Part shown: piece by piece, positions 29,362 through 42,537 of the stretch
How the letters are laid out: every line of letters starts with the position of its first letter
How positions within the stretch are numbered: position 1 is the first letter of the stretch
Source of the DNA: JBGSMX01 sp963790405
GTDB lineage: Bacteria > Actinomycetota > Coriobacteriia > Anaerosomatales > JAGXFU01
Assembly (NCBI GenBank): GCA_963790405.1
Contig: CAWBOJ010000002.1
Span: forward strand, 296,275 to 360,274
Reading direction: 5' to 3'
DNA: 64,000 nucleotides
Made by a program: the position numbers and the translations under genes
Notes under the pieces: model-generated
Told to the model about the DNA's origin: nothing
The model's input: the letters and a program-made list of their open reading frames with translations, nothing else
The model's database searches: none

Positions 29362-30401
29362 CACGGTACCGTCACGACGATCTCGCCTGACATCATGCCC
29401 ATCCCGCACGTCATGTGGTACGTGCCCGGCTCGGTCGCTGGTATGTCGATGACCGTGCTCGCATTCGGGGCCAGCGCAACGTCGATGTCCAGCTTGGGAA
29501 CGACCAGACGGTCGGAGCAGGCGTTGGCCTCGCGACGATCCACGACCAGCTTGACCGCCTGACCCGCAGGGATGATCAGCGTCTGTGGATAGTACTGCAC
29601 GCTCTCGATGACCAGCGGGACCTCGACAGAGCCGTCAGCCGCAACCGCGTAGTCGGGAACCGCCCCCGTCGTCTCGCTCGGAGAGATTGCGCTCGCTACC
29701 GCTGCCGTGCTGATCGGGAAGCCAGTGAGCAGCGCCGCCCGGTTCAGGAAGATGAGCCCCGAGAAGATGACGATTCCGGCCAGGGCCAGGTTCATCCGGT
29801 GCTTCCACGCCTTCGGAATCATGCTCGACGCGGTGCCGAAGATGAGCATAAGTGGTGCCGTCCCCAAGCCGAAGGCCAGCATCACGAGACCACCGTTCAG
29901 AGCGCTGCCGCTCGATGCGGCAACGAGCTGGGCGGCCTGGAGCGGTGCGCACGGCATCAGGCCCGTGAGCAACCCGAAAGCCACGGGAATCATGATGGAT
30001 TCCTGGCCCGCCTCGGCATCTGCTTTGGACTTGCGGCGCAGCCGCGACAGGGCGGTGATGAGCGCGCGCGGTGGGCGAGGCGTGAGGCGAGCCGCCCAGC
30101 GAACGCGTCCCGTCATGCCGAGTCCCAGGATGATCATGAACGCGCCGGCCGCGACCATGACCCAAGGTCGCAGGGAGTCCAGGTTGAACGCCGAGCCGAT
30201 CGCCCCGAGCACGATGCCGACCAGCATGTAACTCACGATCTTGGCGGCCTGATACGCGAGGTTGGGCGCAAGCTTGCTGCGCCAGCCAGGCTCGATGCTG
30301 CAGCTCGCCACGTAGCTCACGACCATGGGACCGCACATCGAGACGCAGTGCACGCTCGTGGCCAGCCCCAGCGCGAAGGCGGATGCGAACAGCGCGTTCA
30401 T
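29361..30401 (-). CDS. SafE/DsbD-like membrane protein with C-terminal cupredoxin domain
   Basis: The first 240 residues are a six-helix membrane domain of the DsbD_2/SafE (UreH-like) class, marked by SVHCVSMCGPMVVSYV and GLMPCAPLQAAQLV, both with conserved Cys. A cupredoxin-like domain closes the protein, opening with VQYYPQTLIIPAGQAVKLVV and ending TYHMTCGMGMMSGEIVVTV. Its Cys and Met are candidate copper ligands, with another Cys in ANACSDRL. Such fusions sit beside CopA in many genomes and are believed to move copper or electrons across the membrane. It overlaps copA by four bases (ATGA) and the downstream gene by one, so all three are one operon. Confidence 0.85.
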   Translation of the reverse strand: MNALFASAFALGLATSVHCVSMCGPMVVSYVASCSIEPGWRSKLAPNLAYQAAKIVSYMLVGIVLGAIGSAFNLDSLRPWVMVAAGAFMIILGLGMTGRVRWAARLTPRPPRALITALSRLRRKSKADAEAGQESIMIPVAFGLLTGLMPCAPLQAAQLVAASSGSALNGGLVMLAFGLGTAPLMLIFGTASSMIPKAWKHRMNLALAGIVIFSGLIFLNRAALLTGFPISTAAVASAISPSETTGAVPDYAVAADGSVEVPLVIESVQYYPQTLIIPAGQAVKLVVDRREANACSDRLVVPKLDIDVALAPNASTVIDIPATEPGTYHMTCGMGMMSGEIVVTVP

Positions 30402-33400
30402 GCGCGGCCTCCGTCCTGCGCCGGTGCCGGCGTCGGTGCCGAGGGCGCCGCAACAGCCTGAGCGTCGTCGGTCCTCGCGAACGTGGGCTGGAAGCGTCTG
30501 AGCATGAGCGAGCTCGTCACGACGCTCACGCTGGAAAGCGCCATGGCGCCGCCGGCGATCTCCGGTCGCAACAATCCGAGCGCGGCGATCGGTATGCCGA
30601 GCGTGTTGTAGCCGAGCGCCCAGAAGAAGTTCTGCCGGATCTTGCGCATCGTGGCGCGCGAGAGTTCGATCGCGGTGACCACGTCGCGCAGGTCGTTGCG
30701 GATGAGCACGATGCCGCCGGTCTCCACCGCCACGTCGGTGCCCGCGCCCATGGCGATGCCGACGTCGGCCTGCGCGAGCGCCGGCGCGTCGTTGATGCCG
30801 TCGCCGACCATCGCCACGACCAGGCCCCGGGCCTGCAGCTTGGCGACTTCCTCGGCCTTGTTCTCCGGCAGCACCTCGGCCAGCACGTGGTCGGCCGGGA
30901 TCCCGGCCTGCGACGCGATCGCCTCGGCGGTCCGGCGGTTGTCGCCCGTGATCATGTAGACGTCGACGCCGATCTTCGTGAGCTGCGCGACTGCACGCGC
31001 AGAGTTGTCTTTGAGCGTGTCGGCCACGGCGATCATGCCCGCGAGCTTGGTGCCGCCCGCACCCACGAGCATGACGGTCTTGCCCTCGCCCTCGAGATCC
31101 GCGATGCGTTCTTCGAAACGCGAGATATCGATCGATTCGCGCTCCATCATGCGGCGGTTGCCGAAGGCGACCTTCATGCCGTCGACACTGCCTTCGACGC
31201 CATGCCCGGGAACTGCCGAGAAGCCCTCGACGTCGGGCAACTCCACGCCGGTCTCCTTGGCGTGGGCGACGATGGCCTCGGCCAGGGGGTGCTCGCTCTT
31301 GCGCTCGAGCGCGGCGGCCAGCATGAAGACGCGCGCGGCGTCGTGCCCGTCCGCGAGCTCGATGTCGGTCACTTCGGGCTTGCCGTGCGTGAGCGTGCCG
31401 GTCTTGTCGAACACGATCGCCTTGATCTTGTAGGCGGTCTCGAGCGCCTCACCGCTCTTGATGAGAATCCCGTTCTCGGCGCCCTTGCCGGTGCCGACCA
31501 TGATGGCGGTCGGCGTGGCCAGACCGAGCGCGCACGGGCAGGCGATGACGAGCACCGAGGTGCCGGCCAGCAACGCCGCGATGAACGGCGTCAGACCCAG
31601 GTCCGTGTAGTACGCAGGGTCGATGAAGTTCGGTACCACGATACATCCATGCCAGGAACGTCAGCAGCGCTGCGCCGATGACCGCAGGCACGAACACCGC
31701 GCTGATCCGGTCGGCGAAGCGCTGAACGGGTGCCTTCGAGCCCTGCGCGTCCTCGACCAGCTTCACGATCTGAGCGAGCGCGGTGTCGGCGCCGACACGC
31801 GTTGCTCGGAAGCGGAAGCTGCCGAGCTTGTTCATCGTCGCGCCGATCACGCTGTCGCCAGCGCGCTTCTCGACCGGTATCGATTCGCCGGTGAGCATGG
31901 ATTCGTCGACCGCCGAGGTGCCCTCGAGGACCAGCCCGTCGACCGGCACCTTCTCGCCAGGGCGCACCACGACAACGTCGCCGATCACGACCTCCTCGAC
32001 CGGCACATCGGTCTCGACTCCGCCGCGCACGACTCGCGCCGTCTTGGCCGCCAGTCCCATAAGCGTCTTGATCGCGTCACTCGTCCGGCCCTTGGCGCTC
32101 GCCTCGAGCAACTTGCCGGTGATCACGAAGGTGATGAGCAGAGCGCTCGTCTCGTAGAAGACGGGCTGCTCGGCAAGAGCGGGCAGGAACGTCGCTGCCA
32201 CGCTGTAGATGTAGGCGGCGCTCGTTCCCAGCGCAACGAGTGTGTCCATGTTGCCGGTCATGCGCTTGAGCGCGTGCCAGAATCCGCGGAAGAACTGCCA
32301 GCCGGCAATGAACTGCACCGGCGTGGCCAGGATGAAGCCCAGGTACTTGCCGACGGTCATGGGATCCCACGCACCGCCGAACGTGTCGGCGAGCCACATG
32401 GCAAGCAGCGTCGGGATGCCGTCCATGAACGGCTGGAACATCATGATCAGCAACGGCAGCGACAGGATGACCGAGAGCAGCAGAAGTCGCTTCTCGTGGG
32501 CGATGTGCGCCTGCTGCGCCTCGCGCTGCGCGTCCGCGGAGCTCTCCCCCGCATGCGCGGCCTCGGAGCGCACGAGCGCGTCGTAGCCGGCATTGCGGAC
32601 CGCCGCGACGAGCTCGTCGACGCCGACAACGGCCGGATCGAAGTCGACCTTCGCCGTCTCGGCAGCCAGGTTCACGGTCGCCGAGGTGACGCCGGGGACC
32701 TTCGCGAGCGTCTTCTCGACGACCGCGGAACACGACGCGCACGTCATTCCCAGGATGCCCAGGGTGACCTGCCCCTGTCCCGAGCCGCCGGCCTGCTGCT
32801 CCATCAGCGTCGCCGAGTAGCCAGCACCGCCAACGGCGGTCGCGATCTCTTCCTCGCTCGTGAGGGAGGGGTCGAACGTCACCGCAAGCCGCTCGGTCGC
32901 CAGGTTCACGCCTGCGCTGGCCACTCCGGGCATGCGGCTTACGGTCTTCTCGACAACAGCGACGCACGACGCGCACGTCATGCCGCCGATGGCAAAGGCG
33001 GCGTCGTTGGACACGTTGAGCGTGGCGATATCGGGAACGTGCGGATCGGGGTCCTCGGGGATCGTCGGGCACGTCCCGGTCGGGCACGAGGGGTCCGGAG
33101 CGGGCTTCTCGGCACCTTGGGTATCCTCCGGCGCAACCTGAACGGCAGTGGGCTCGACGGGCGGCTCGACGGGCTCGAGCGTCACGGAGCCGCCACGGGG
33201 CTGGAAGCCGGCGGCCTCGATACCCGCGCCGAGCGCGTCGAGGTCGACATCGGAATCTGCGACGATCGTGACGATCCCGGTCTGGGCGTCCGAGGTGACC
33301 GAATGCACGCCATCGATCGGCGAGAGATTCATGCGCACGAGCTTCTCGCAGGCGGGGCAATGCATGCCCTCCACTGCGATCTCATATGCTCGCGGTGTGG

Positions 33401-33410
33401 ATGTCTCCAC
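30398..33410 (-). CDS. copA: Copper-exporting P1B-type ATPase with three heavy-metal-binding domains (frameshifted)
   Basis: CopA pumps Cu(I) out using ATP. Three HMA domains carry GMHCPACEKLV, GMTCASCVAVVEK and GMTCASCSAVVEK. A Cys-containing linker (PSCPTGTCPTIPEDP) lies between the first and second. The ATPase core has TGES, the transmembrane CPC (VIACPCALGLATP), the phosphorylated Asp in FDKTGTLTHG, HP in SEHPLAEAIV and GDGINDAPAL. The frame breaks near 31643, and removing one base gives AWMIVVPNFIDPAYYTDLG and 1,003 residues. GTG 33410 follows GAGGGAG by five bases, so the longer upstream frame is ignored. A cupredoxin-bearing membrane protein follows at once, and a multicopper oxidase lies upstream. 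Confidence 0.95.
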
Positions 33411-33441
33411 TAGTACTCCCTCTGCTCGTGCAGTCGAGTCG

Positions 33442-33741
33442 TTAGGCTTCGAGGGCTGCCGGAGAACGCCCGTCGGTTTCAAGACGTCCCGCGGCCATCT
33501 CTACTGCACGTGTACCATGCGAAAACAGTGCCGTTGCGTGCGTGACCATGACGATCGTCACATCGGACGATTCGTGCACGCTTTGGAACAGCGCCATCAT
33601 CTCGGCTTCCGTGCGCTCATCCAGGTTGCTGGTGGGCTCATCGGCCACGATGATGCTCGGGTGGTTGATCAGAGCGCGGGCCAGAACGACGCGTTGCTGT
33701 TGACCGGCCGAGAGCTGACGGGGATACGCGTGTTCGGAGGC
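33442..33741 (-). pseudogene. C-terminal remnant of an ABC transporter ATPase
   Basis: Only the back half of an ATPase is present: the signature motif RQLSAGQQQRVVLARALI, Walker B IIVADEPTSNLD, and the H-loop MVTHATALFSHG. Walker A and about 100 upstream residues are missing, because the reading frame runs into the DUF4126 gene. It most resembles LolD/MacB-type ATPases. No permease is next to it, so it cannot work as a transporter and is taken as a fossil. The left end of homology is approximate. Confidence 0.8.
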
Positions 33742-33751
33742 CGGCGGAGAC

Positions 33752-34300
33752 TCAGCCGCGCGCAGAACCCACTCTCCGGCCGCGCCAACGGTAGACGATG
33801 AAGAGCCCCGCGATCACCACCGCGCCGATGAGAATCGGTGCCACCAGCGATATCACGCTGATCGCGAACGACACCACGTCCTCGAGCGCGCTCACGATCG
33901 GTCCGCCCACGCCGGCAGTGCCCGCGTTCACCACAGGACGCGCCGTCGCCTTGGTGGCGTGCACGCCACCAGCTACGAGCACACCGGCAACGATCCAGAC
34001 CACGGGGTGCACATAGTCGCCTCCTGCGGTTGCGGCCGCGAACAACAGCCCGCCTGCGGCCGGGCGCACGAAGGTCTGCAGCGCGTCGTTCACGTGATCG
34101 ACTGCGGGGATCTTGTCGGCGACGATCTCGATCACGAGCAGCACCGCGATGAGCGCGACCGCCCACCACTGGCCGAGAAGCGCGTAAGGGTCCTCGAGCC
34201 GAATCCAGCCCAGAGCCTGCGCCACTGCGACAGTGAGCAGCGGGATGTAGGCATTCAGTCCCGCGGGAATCGCAAGTCCCAGTCCGGTGAGGATCTCCAT
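33752..34300 (-). CDS. DUF4126-family membrane protein
   Basis: A 182-residue membrane protein whose start, MEILTGLGLAIPAGLNAYIP, followed by LLTVAV, matches DUF4126 proteins. About five helices follow, with a conserved-looking loop (EIVADKIPAVDHVNDALQTF). Function unknown. ATG 34300 is chosen over an upstream extension because the family begins there. It lies between the multicopper oxidase and the ATPase remnant and looks unrelated to copper handling. Confidence 0.8.
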   Translation of the reverse strand: MEILTGLGLAIPAGLNAYIPLLTVAVAQALGWIRLEDPYALLGQWWAVALIAVLLVIEIVADKIPAVDHVNDALQTFVRPAAGGLLFAAATAGGDYVHPVVWIVAGVLVAGGVHATKATARPVVNAGTAGVGGPIVSALEDVVSFAISVISLVAPILIGAVVIAGLFIVYRWRGRRVGSARG

Positions 34301-34347
34301 AGGGCGATTGTACGACGAGTGGCAGCGCACATGCCCGGACACAGAGA

Positions 34348-34381
34348 AGCCCGCGCAGAGAGTCGCCTCCCTACGCGGGCT
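34348..34381 (-). terminator. Terminator after the multicopper oxidase gene
   Basis: Minus-strand RNA forms a perfect 8-bp stem, AGCCCGCG with CGCGGGCT, around an 18-base loop, followed by TCTCTGT. It begins 16 bases after the stop codon. Confidence 0.6.
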
Positions 34382-34396
34382 CCTCGGAAAAGAGAG

Positions 34397-37300
34397 CTAG
34401 TTGAGCTGTGTCTTCACCCGCGCGCGTACGGCAGGCGATATCGCGGCGTCACCTCCGACGAAACGGAAGTCGACGATCGCGTCTTTGTTGGCGTGCAGCA
34501 CGTTCGCGACCGAGCTGTTGAGCGAGGTCGAGGGCGTGAGAAGCACGACCGAACCCATGGCGCCTTGCGCAGCGCCCGCGGATAGGCCGTCAGGGAACTG
34601 CAGCCCCGTTGCGAGAGCCACGCCGCTCCACTGAAGCCCTGCTTTGGCGACGCCGTACTTCGCAATCGCAATCGAGGTCGTGTAGCGGTTGACACCGGCG
34701 AGGCGGGTAACGGGTGCGGCGAGCGAGCTCTTGATATCGGTCTGCACTCCGGTCGGCACGACCGCCGTGCCACCCACGATCAGCACCTTTTCAACACCGA
34801 TGGAGTTCATCGAGGTGACGTTGGCCGCATCAAGGCTGTCGGATTTCACCAGGTAGATCGGCCATGTCTTGGCCGAGGACAGCGGTCCGACCGCCATGGC
34901 GTCAGGGAAGTTGAGCCCTGTGGCAACGACTGCGGTGCCATCGTAGGCGCACCCCATGATCTCGGCGGTCTTCTTGGCGACCAGACGCGCCGTGCTGTAG
35001 CGGCTCGAACCGCCCAGACGCGTGACACTATCGGCGCCCAGATTCGCCTTGAGAGCATTCTCGACCGTGGTGCTCAGTGCAGCCGTGCCGCCTAGGATCA
35101 CGGCCTTGGTTGCGCCGAGGCGTTCGATCTCGGCCACGACTCCGCTGTCGAGCGAAGCGGGCTTGGTAAGCAAGATCGGTGAACGATAGGCACCTGCAAG
35201 CGAGCTGCCTACCAGCGCATCGGGCCACGCCTCGCTGCTCGCGATGACCACGGTGTCGACAGAGTTGAGCGGGAACGACGCACGGGAGACCTCGAGCGCG
35301 GTCTGAATCCGGTTCTGTCCGCCGAGCGTGGTGTAGGCGGTCGGCGCGGGGTTGACCGTGAACTTGATGTGATGTGAGACCTCGACGTTTCCGACGGCAT
35401 CGGTCGACCAGTACGCAAGCGTGTGATCGCCGAGCACCGACGTTCTGATGGTGGTTCCCCTCGTCACAGGAGCACCGTCGAGCATGTAGTTCGTAGACGC
35501 CACACCGGACATGGTGTCGGTCGGTTTGAGCACGATCTTAGCGCTGCCACTGTATGTCGCAACGTGGTTGTCCTTCGTGACGGGCGGGGTGTCATCGATC
35601 TTCACCATCTCGGTGTTGGTCGGCTCCACGTTGTCCGACGCGTCTACCGAGTAGAAGTCCACCTTATGCATGCCTTCGCCGCTGACCACGAACGGTGCAG
35701 TGTAGGTATCGACACCGGATTCTTCAAGGTCGAAGAACGTGTGCGCAACCCCGGAAAGCGTGTCGGTCGCCTCAAGCGAGACCGTGAACGGGTCCGCGTG
35801 CCACATCGTGCCGATATTCGAAGTCGTCACCGGAGAAGTGTCGTCCGTGATAGGACCGACCGCCACCATGGTAGACGTCGACTCTCCGGCCTCATTCCAC
35901 GAGGAAACCACGTAGCCGTAGCTCTGGTTCAACTCGATCGTGGGATCGGCGAAGCTCGTGGCGTTCGCGAGCGCGGTGCCGAGCGGAGTGAACGGACCGG
36001 GAACGCCACTCGCATCCAAAGATGCACGAGCGACGCGGAACCCGACCTCGTTGGAGATGTCGCCCCACGTGTCCGGATCGCTGGCAGGTGTCGGATCGAG
36101 CCAGGTCAGATACATTGCCCCAGGTGCACCAAGGCCACCCGAGACGATCGGGGCTACCGGCACCGTACTGCTAACCTCGACAGTGACCGGCCGCATCATG
36201 TCCATCTCTTCGTGGCTCAAGATGTGGCAGTGCCACACGTACTCCCAGTTGTAGTCGTAGATCTGGTTCGTCACCGGTGTGACGTAGGGCTGTCCGGTGA
36301 CCGGGTCGACCGTGGAGAAGCCCATGGTCGAACCGAGCGGCCTGGACGGGTCGAGCGGCCGCCAGCTGTCGGGCACGTTGAACGGCGCGGTCGGCGGCAC
36401 CGGGCGAAGCGCCACGATGGTGTCCTCGAGCGGACTCACGCGGACCGTGTCCTTCCACCCCAACTCGTTGTCGTCGGGATACCTGAGGAAGCCGTCCCAT
36501 CCAACGCGGTTGATCACCTGCACGTCATAGAGATGGAAGTGCATCGGGTGTGTGTCCACGCCGTTGTGCGTGATCTTCCAGATCTGCGTTCCATCGCCGA
36601 GGATCGGCGTGAGGGCTTCCATACCGTACTCGACCGCGGTCTCGATCTCTGTCGGAGGATCGATGAAGCCGTAGAGGTTGAAGTTGGGCGCCCCGGGGAC
36701 ACCCGTTGGCCGTTCGAGCCCGAGCTTGCCGCTCATGCGACCGTACTCGTCGAACGTCTCACCTTGCTCGTCCTGTATCGCCTTTGGCTCCAGGGAGAAC
36801 GTGGTCTCGACACCATCGAGGTTCGTGAAGCTGAACTCGGTGTCGTAGATACGGACGTACTGATCGCTCGGGAACTTGTCGTTGTAGGCCTTGTTGTAGC
36901 GATCGACCGGAACGATGATCTTGGGCTGGCTCGCCTCGAAGACACCTGTCTGGGTGTCAGTCGACTTGAAAGCGGCCTGAAGTGCTGCCAGATCGAACTC
37001 GGGCTCCGCCTCGATCGGGGCGACCTTGATCTGCATCATGGTGCGCGTGTTGGGGCCGAAGCCGGGCTTGGTCGTGTCGTGCCCGCCCGTGTCGCGCATG
37101 TCGGGGTCGTTCGTGTAGTAGTCGTAGCGCGGGTCGCCTGCGGGGAATGCGGCGGGCGAGTCGTTGTAGAGGATGAGCGTCTTGCCTGCGTACTTGGAGA
37201 AGTCGAGCACGACATCGGAGCGCTCCGCCGGACCGAGAAGCATCGAGTGCTTGTCGACGTTGCCGGCGTTGAACAGCGTCACGTCGGTGACCCAGGTGAT

Positions 37301-39086
37301 GGGCTGGTTCGCGAACACGGCCGGTTGCGGCAGGAAGCCGCCTTCTGTCGCGACCTGGATCCAGTCCGGGCCTGCGGTGTCCGGATCGGGCACGCCGCCC
37401 TCGCGGCCGTCGACGGGCCAGTCAGCGGGCCAGCCGTGAGTCTCGGCAGCGGGCACCATCTTGACCTCGGTGTTGCGACGGCCGTCACACGTGATGACGG
37501 TCGGGTCGGCCACGTAGAGCTGCAGGTTCCAGAACCGGTCGCTCGCCGCGTTCAGAATGCGGAAGCGATAGGCCTTGGGGTCGACCTCGAGTGTGGGATA
37601 TGCGGTGCCGTTGATGAGCGGGCGTGTCCTGGAACGCCTCCATGCCGCTCGAGTCGTACGGCGTGCCGGGCATGGTGGGGTTCTCCCACGGAGTCTCGGC
37701 CTTGGAGATGTAGTAGGGGTTCGGGACGGGCCCATTCTCTACCTCTGTCGGGGGCCAGAACCACGGACCGTAGTGCCACCGGCCCATCGGCGCTACGCCG
37801 TCCTTCATCGCCGGGTTCTGGGCCGGCATGTAGACGTGCGGGAACCACAGATCACCCGTGGTCGCGACACCGGGATCCGAGCCCCAGTGCCACGTCGGGT
37901 CGGTCTCAAGAAGCGTCTTGGCATCCGTGAAGGTCTTGTCCTGCAAGACGAGCGGGATCTGCTCTTCGGGAAGCAGCCCCTTGTCGATGAGCTTCTGCTC
38001 GGCTTCATCCTTCACGAAGTAGGCGCCTGCCTGACCCGAGTAGACGGTCAGGCGCGTGATGCCGTATGCGTGGTCGTGATACCACAGCATGCGGGCACTC
38101 TGCTGGTTGCTGTAGAACAGCGTGGTCGAGCCGTCGCCCGGATCGGGCATGTCCGGCACGTTCGCAACGCTCACGCCGGTCGGGTAGTTGGTTTCCTCGT
38201 CCGCAGGCGTGATCCACTGGTTGGGCGTGCCGTCGCTGATCCATACGGTCTTGCCACCGTGCAGGTGGATAACGGCGCGGTTCTCGGTGAAATCGCTACC
38301 GTCAGGACCCGTGCCGGCACCCATGTATGACTTGTCGACAGGGAGGAACAGGTCGCCACCCTCGCCGGTAGGAAGCATGTTGGTGAACTTGACCCGAACC
38401 GGACGGTTCTTGGTCGAGAAGATCGTCGGGCCAAGGTAGTGGATCGGATCGGGCTCGACGGTGTTGAGCCCCATCGCGTCGGTGCCTTTGTTGACCTGCA
38501 CGTAGCCGCGCAGCAACGTAGCCGGCATGTCCGAGTGCAGCTGCTCGGTGAACTCGCGCAGCTCGATCTCGTAGTAGTCGCAACCCGGGTAGGTCACGGT
38601 GTCCGGATGGCCGACCGCAAGGTACTGACCCAGGTTGTTAGCGTTGTCGGGTCCCAAGCCGGGCAGCCCATCGACGAACTTGCGGAGCTGGGGGCTGTAC
38701 GCCCAGTTGGGCGTTGTGCCGAAGTAGTCCGGTACGACGCTCGGATCGGGTCCGCCGGCCTGCGCGTTCACGTCAGACGTCGTCGCGCTACCGTACTCGG
38801 CCATGAGATCGGCGAGCTGCGCGGCCGATGCGTCCCGCTGTTCCCGGGTGACTCGCTGGGCCTCGACCGCACGGGATCGTTCGATCCTCTCGATCGCGGC
38901 GCTGTCGATCGCGGTGGCGCCGTCCTTCACGGTTGCGGCCATGACCGGCTGGACCGGCCCGATCGCAAACGCGAACGTCATGAGCAGGGCGACGGTCGCC
39001 GAGCCGACCTTGCGGGCCGCCGAGGAGAGTCGTCTTGCGACCCTTCTCGCCCGGCTGCTCAGAATCGTACTGTGCAGTCTTCCCAT
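34397..39086 (-). CDS. Giant wall-attached multicopper oxidase with CWB2 repeats (frameshifted)
   Basis: An extracellular oxidase of about 1,562 residues after dropping one C at 37620-37622 (restoring FQDTPLINGTAYPTLEVDP). A long signal peptide (VALLMTFAFAIGPVQPVMA) leads to a three-cupredoxin oxidase with all four copper motifs: IHLHGGKTVW, WYHDHAYGITRL, HPMHFHLYDVQ and VWHCHILSHEEMDMM. These supply the type 1 and trinuclear sites that pass four electrons to O2. A fibronectin-like domain, two Ig-like repeats with SG(V/M)AST/H loops, and three CWB2 repeats (LGGQNRIQTA, LGGSSRYSTA, LAGVNRYTTS) complete it. The substrate could be Cu(I), Mn(II) or phenolics. ATG 39086 gives a signal peptide and has AAGGGA upstream. 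The neighbouring copA operon suggests a copper link. Confidence 0.92.
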
Positions 39087-39139
39087 CGTGTGGCGTCCCT
39101 TCCCGTTCCCTGAATGCGAGTCCTCATTTAGCAAGAAAG

Positions 39140-39186
39140 AGACCCTCTGGGCGGCGCCGACAGAGCCGGAGGCGCACAGAGGGTCT
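39140..39186 (-). terminator. Hairpin with T-rich tail ahead of the multicopper oxidase gene
   Basis: Minus-strand RNA forms a perfect 10-bp stem (AGACCCTCTG with CAGAGGGTCT) with a GC-rich 27-base inner region that can fold further (GGCGCC), then CTTTCTT. It lies 53 bases before the oxidase ATG and 287 bases after purL. It could end purL transcription or act as an attenuator in the oxidase leader. Confidence 0.6.
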
Positions 39187-39473
39187 TGAAACCGCGTGCG
39201 TGCATGCGTGCGAACGCGTCGTCGTCACTCTCGCGTGAGCCGATCACTGATGATGTGCCCGCACGAAACATAGCGACCGGGTCAAACAGACATGCCGGGT
39301 GACGCACAAGCTTCACAGGGCGTACCGCTTCTCTTCGCAATCCGTGCATTCGCAGCGTTAGGGGGTTCTACCCACATTCAAGCAGCGAATATCATGCAAG
39401 GACGAACGAAAAGCGGATATCAGAGGATGAACGGGGGATTCAACATCGACCACACCAGGGCGCTCGGGAGGAG
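39187..39473. other. Non-coding stretch between purL and the oxidase hairpin
   Basis: Together with the hairpin this is the longest gene-free stretch of the window (387 bases from 39087 to 39473). No reading frame here has a convincing start or codon use. On the minus strand there are possible promoter elements (TTGCAT near 39400, TTGACC near 39280) but none has a well-spaced -10 box, so I cannot place the oxidase promoter. I see no known riboswitch core. Confidence 0.4.
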
Positions 39474-41748
<2,275 letters not shown>

Positions 41749-41818
41749 GGGCGGCTACTCCTTGGCACGAACGGACGGCTGACTGGATTGTAACCGAGCG
41801 CGGACACCGGATGCGGGG

Positions 41819-42223
41819 CTACTCGACAAGAAACACCCCCGGAAACGCGCCATGCGCATGAACGTCGGCGCTCGCAAGTGTTGCGTCGAGCAGCTCGGCA
41901 CACGCGGGCGCAAGCGAATCGTAGAACGAACAGCCGAGAAGCTCACACTGGCGCGCAGCTTCGGCGATGACCTCATCCGTGAGCGGAATGATCGCCACGC
42001 CAGAAGCCTTCAGATGCGCCCACCCCTCTGCAATCGCGCGGGTGCCGAGTTCACGCTGGACGACCGCCAAGACCTCGTGCACAAAGTGGGTGGGTGCCAC
42101 GAGCCGGATCTCACCAGCGGTGCTTCGCTCGTGGAGGAGGCGCGCAGCATCAGAGCCGGCCTCTCGCTTGAACCACTTGACCCCGACCGAAGCGTCGAGA
42201 GCGTAGGTTTGATCCTCATTCAT
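41819..42223 (-). CDS. PIN-domain toxin (VapC-like ribonuclease)
   Basis: A 134-residue PIN domain. The acidic cluster is recognisable: first Asp in YALDASVGVKWF, Glu in THFVHEVLAVVQRE, and later Asp in FYDSLAPACAELL with ATLASADVHAHGAFP at the end. PIN toxins cut specific RNAs (often tRNA or rRNA) when freed from their antitoxin. The ATG overlaps the antitoxin stop (ATGAATGA), typical for toxin-antitoxin pairs. The target is unknown. Confidence 0.85.
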   Translation of the reverse strand: MNEDQTYALDASVGVKWFKREAGSDAARLLHERSTAGEIRLVAPTHFVHEVLAVVQRELGTRAIAEGWAHLKASGVAIIPLTDEVIAEAARQCELLGCSFYDSLAPACAELLDATLASADVHAHGAFPGVFLVE

Positions 42224-42527
42224 CGTCACGATCCACGATCCCGCGCAGCGGCGCGCTATCGTCGGTCGCACGAATCTCGCGCAGAATCTCCAGCGTGGGT
42301 CTATCGTCGAGCAGCGGGTATCTGTCCTGCATTGTCCGCATGCCCTCGAACGCCTCATGCATCCGCGCTCGACGCGCCTCGCTGACGCGCTCATCGGCGG
42401 TCTTGCCCAGGTACGAGGCGAGCGATTCTTGCACAAGCTCGCTGCGGGGCCTGCCCAATTCATCGGCCTCGGCGTCAAGACGTGCAAGCAGCTCGTCAGG
42501 CAGAGATATCGTCACGCGTGCGACCAT
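42216..42527 (-). CDS. Ribbon-helix-helix antitoxin (CopG/VapB-like)
   Basis: The N-terminus ARVTISLPDELLARLDAEAD followed by RPRSELVQESLASYL is a ribbon-helix-helix DNA-binding fold of the CopG type. The C-terminal part (RYPLLDDRPTLEILREIRAT) should wrap the toxin. It is 103 residues long. It precedes the PIN toxin with an 8-base overlap and follows a repeat-rich operator at 42538-42570, so the pair is very likely autoregulated. Confidence 0.85.
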   Translation of the reverse strand: MVARVTISLPDELLARLDAEADELGRPRSELVQESLASYLGKTADERVSEARRARMHEAFEGMRTMQDRYPLLDDRPTLEILREIRATDDSAPLRGIVDRDDE

Positions 42528-42537
42528 AGCGAACTCC

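Noticed and set aside
35423..37930. Long plus-strand reading frame of 835 codons opposite the multicopper oxidase
   Set aside because: It is antisense to a gene with all four copper motifs. It has no ribosome site, Arg/Asp-rich low-complexity composition and no recognisable domain, as high-GC genes often cast.
39087..39473. A cyclic-di-GMP or other riboswitch ahead of the oxidase
   Set aside because: A CCTCCGGC stretch drew attention but the other conserved core parts are missing, so only a terminator hairpin is claimed.
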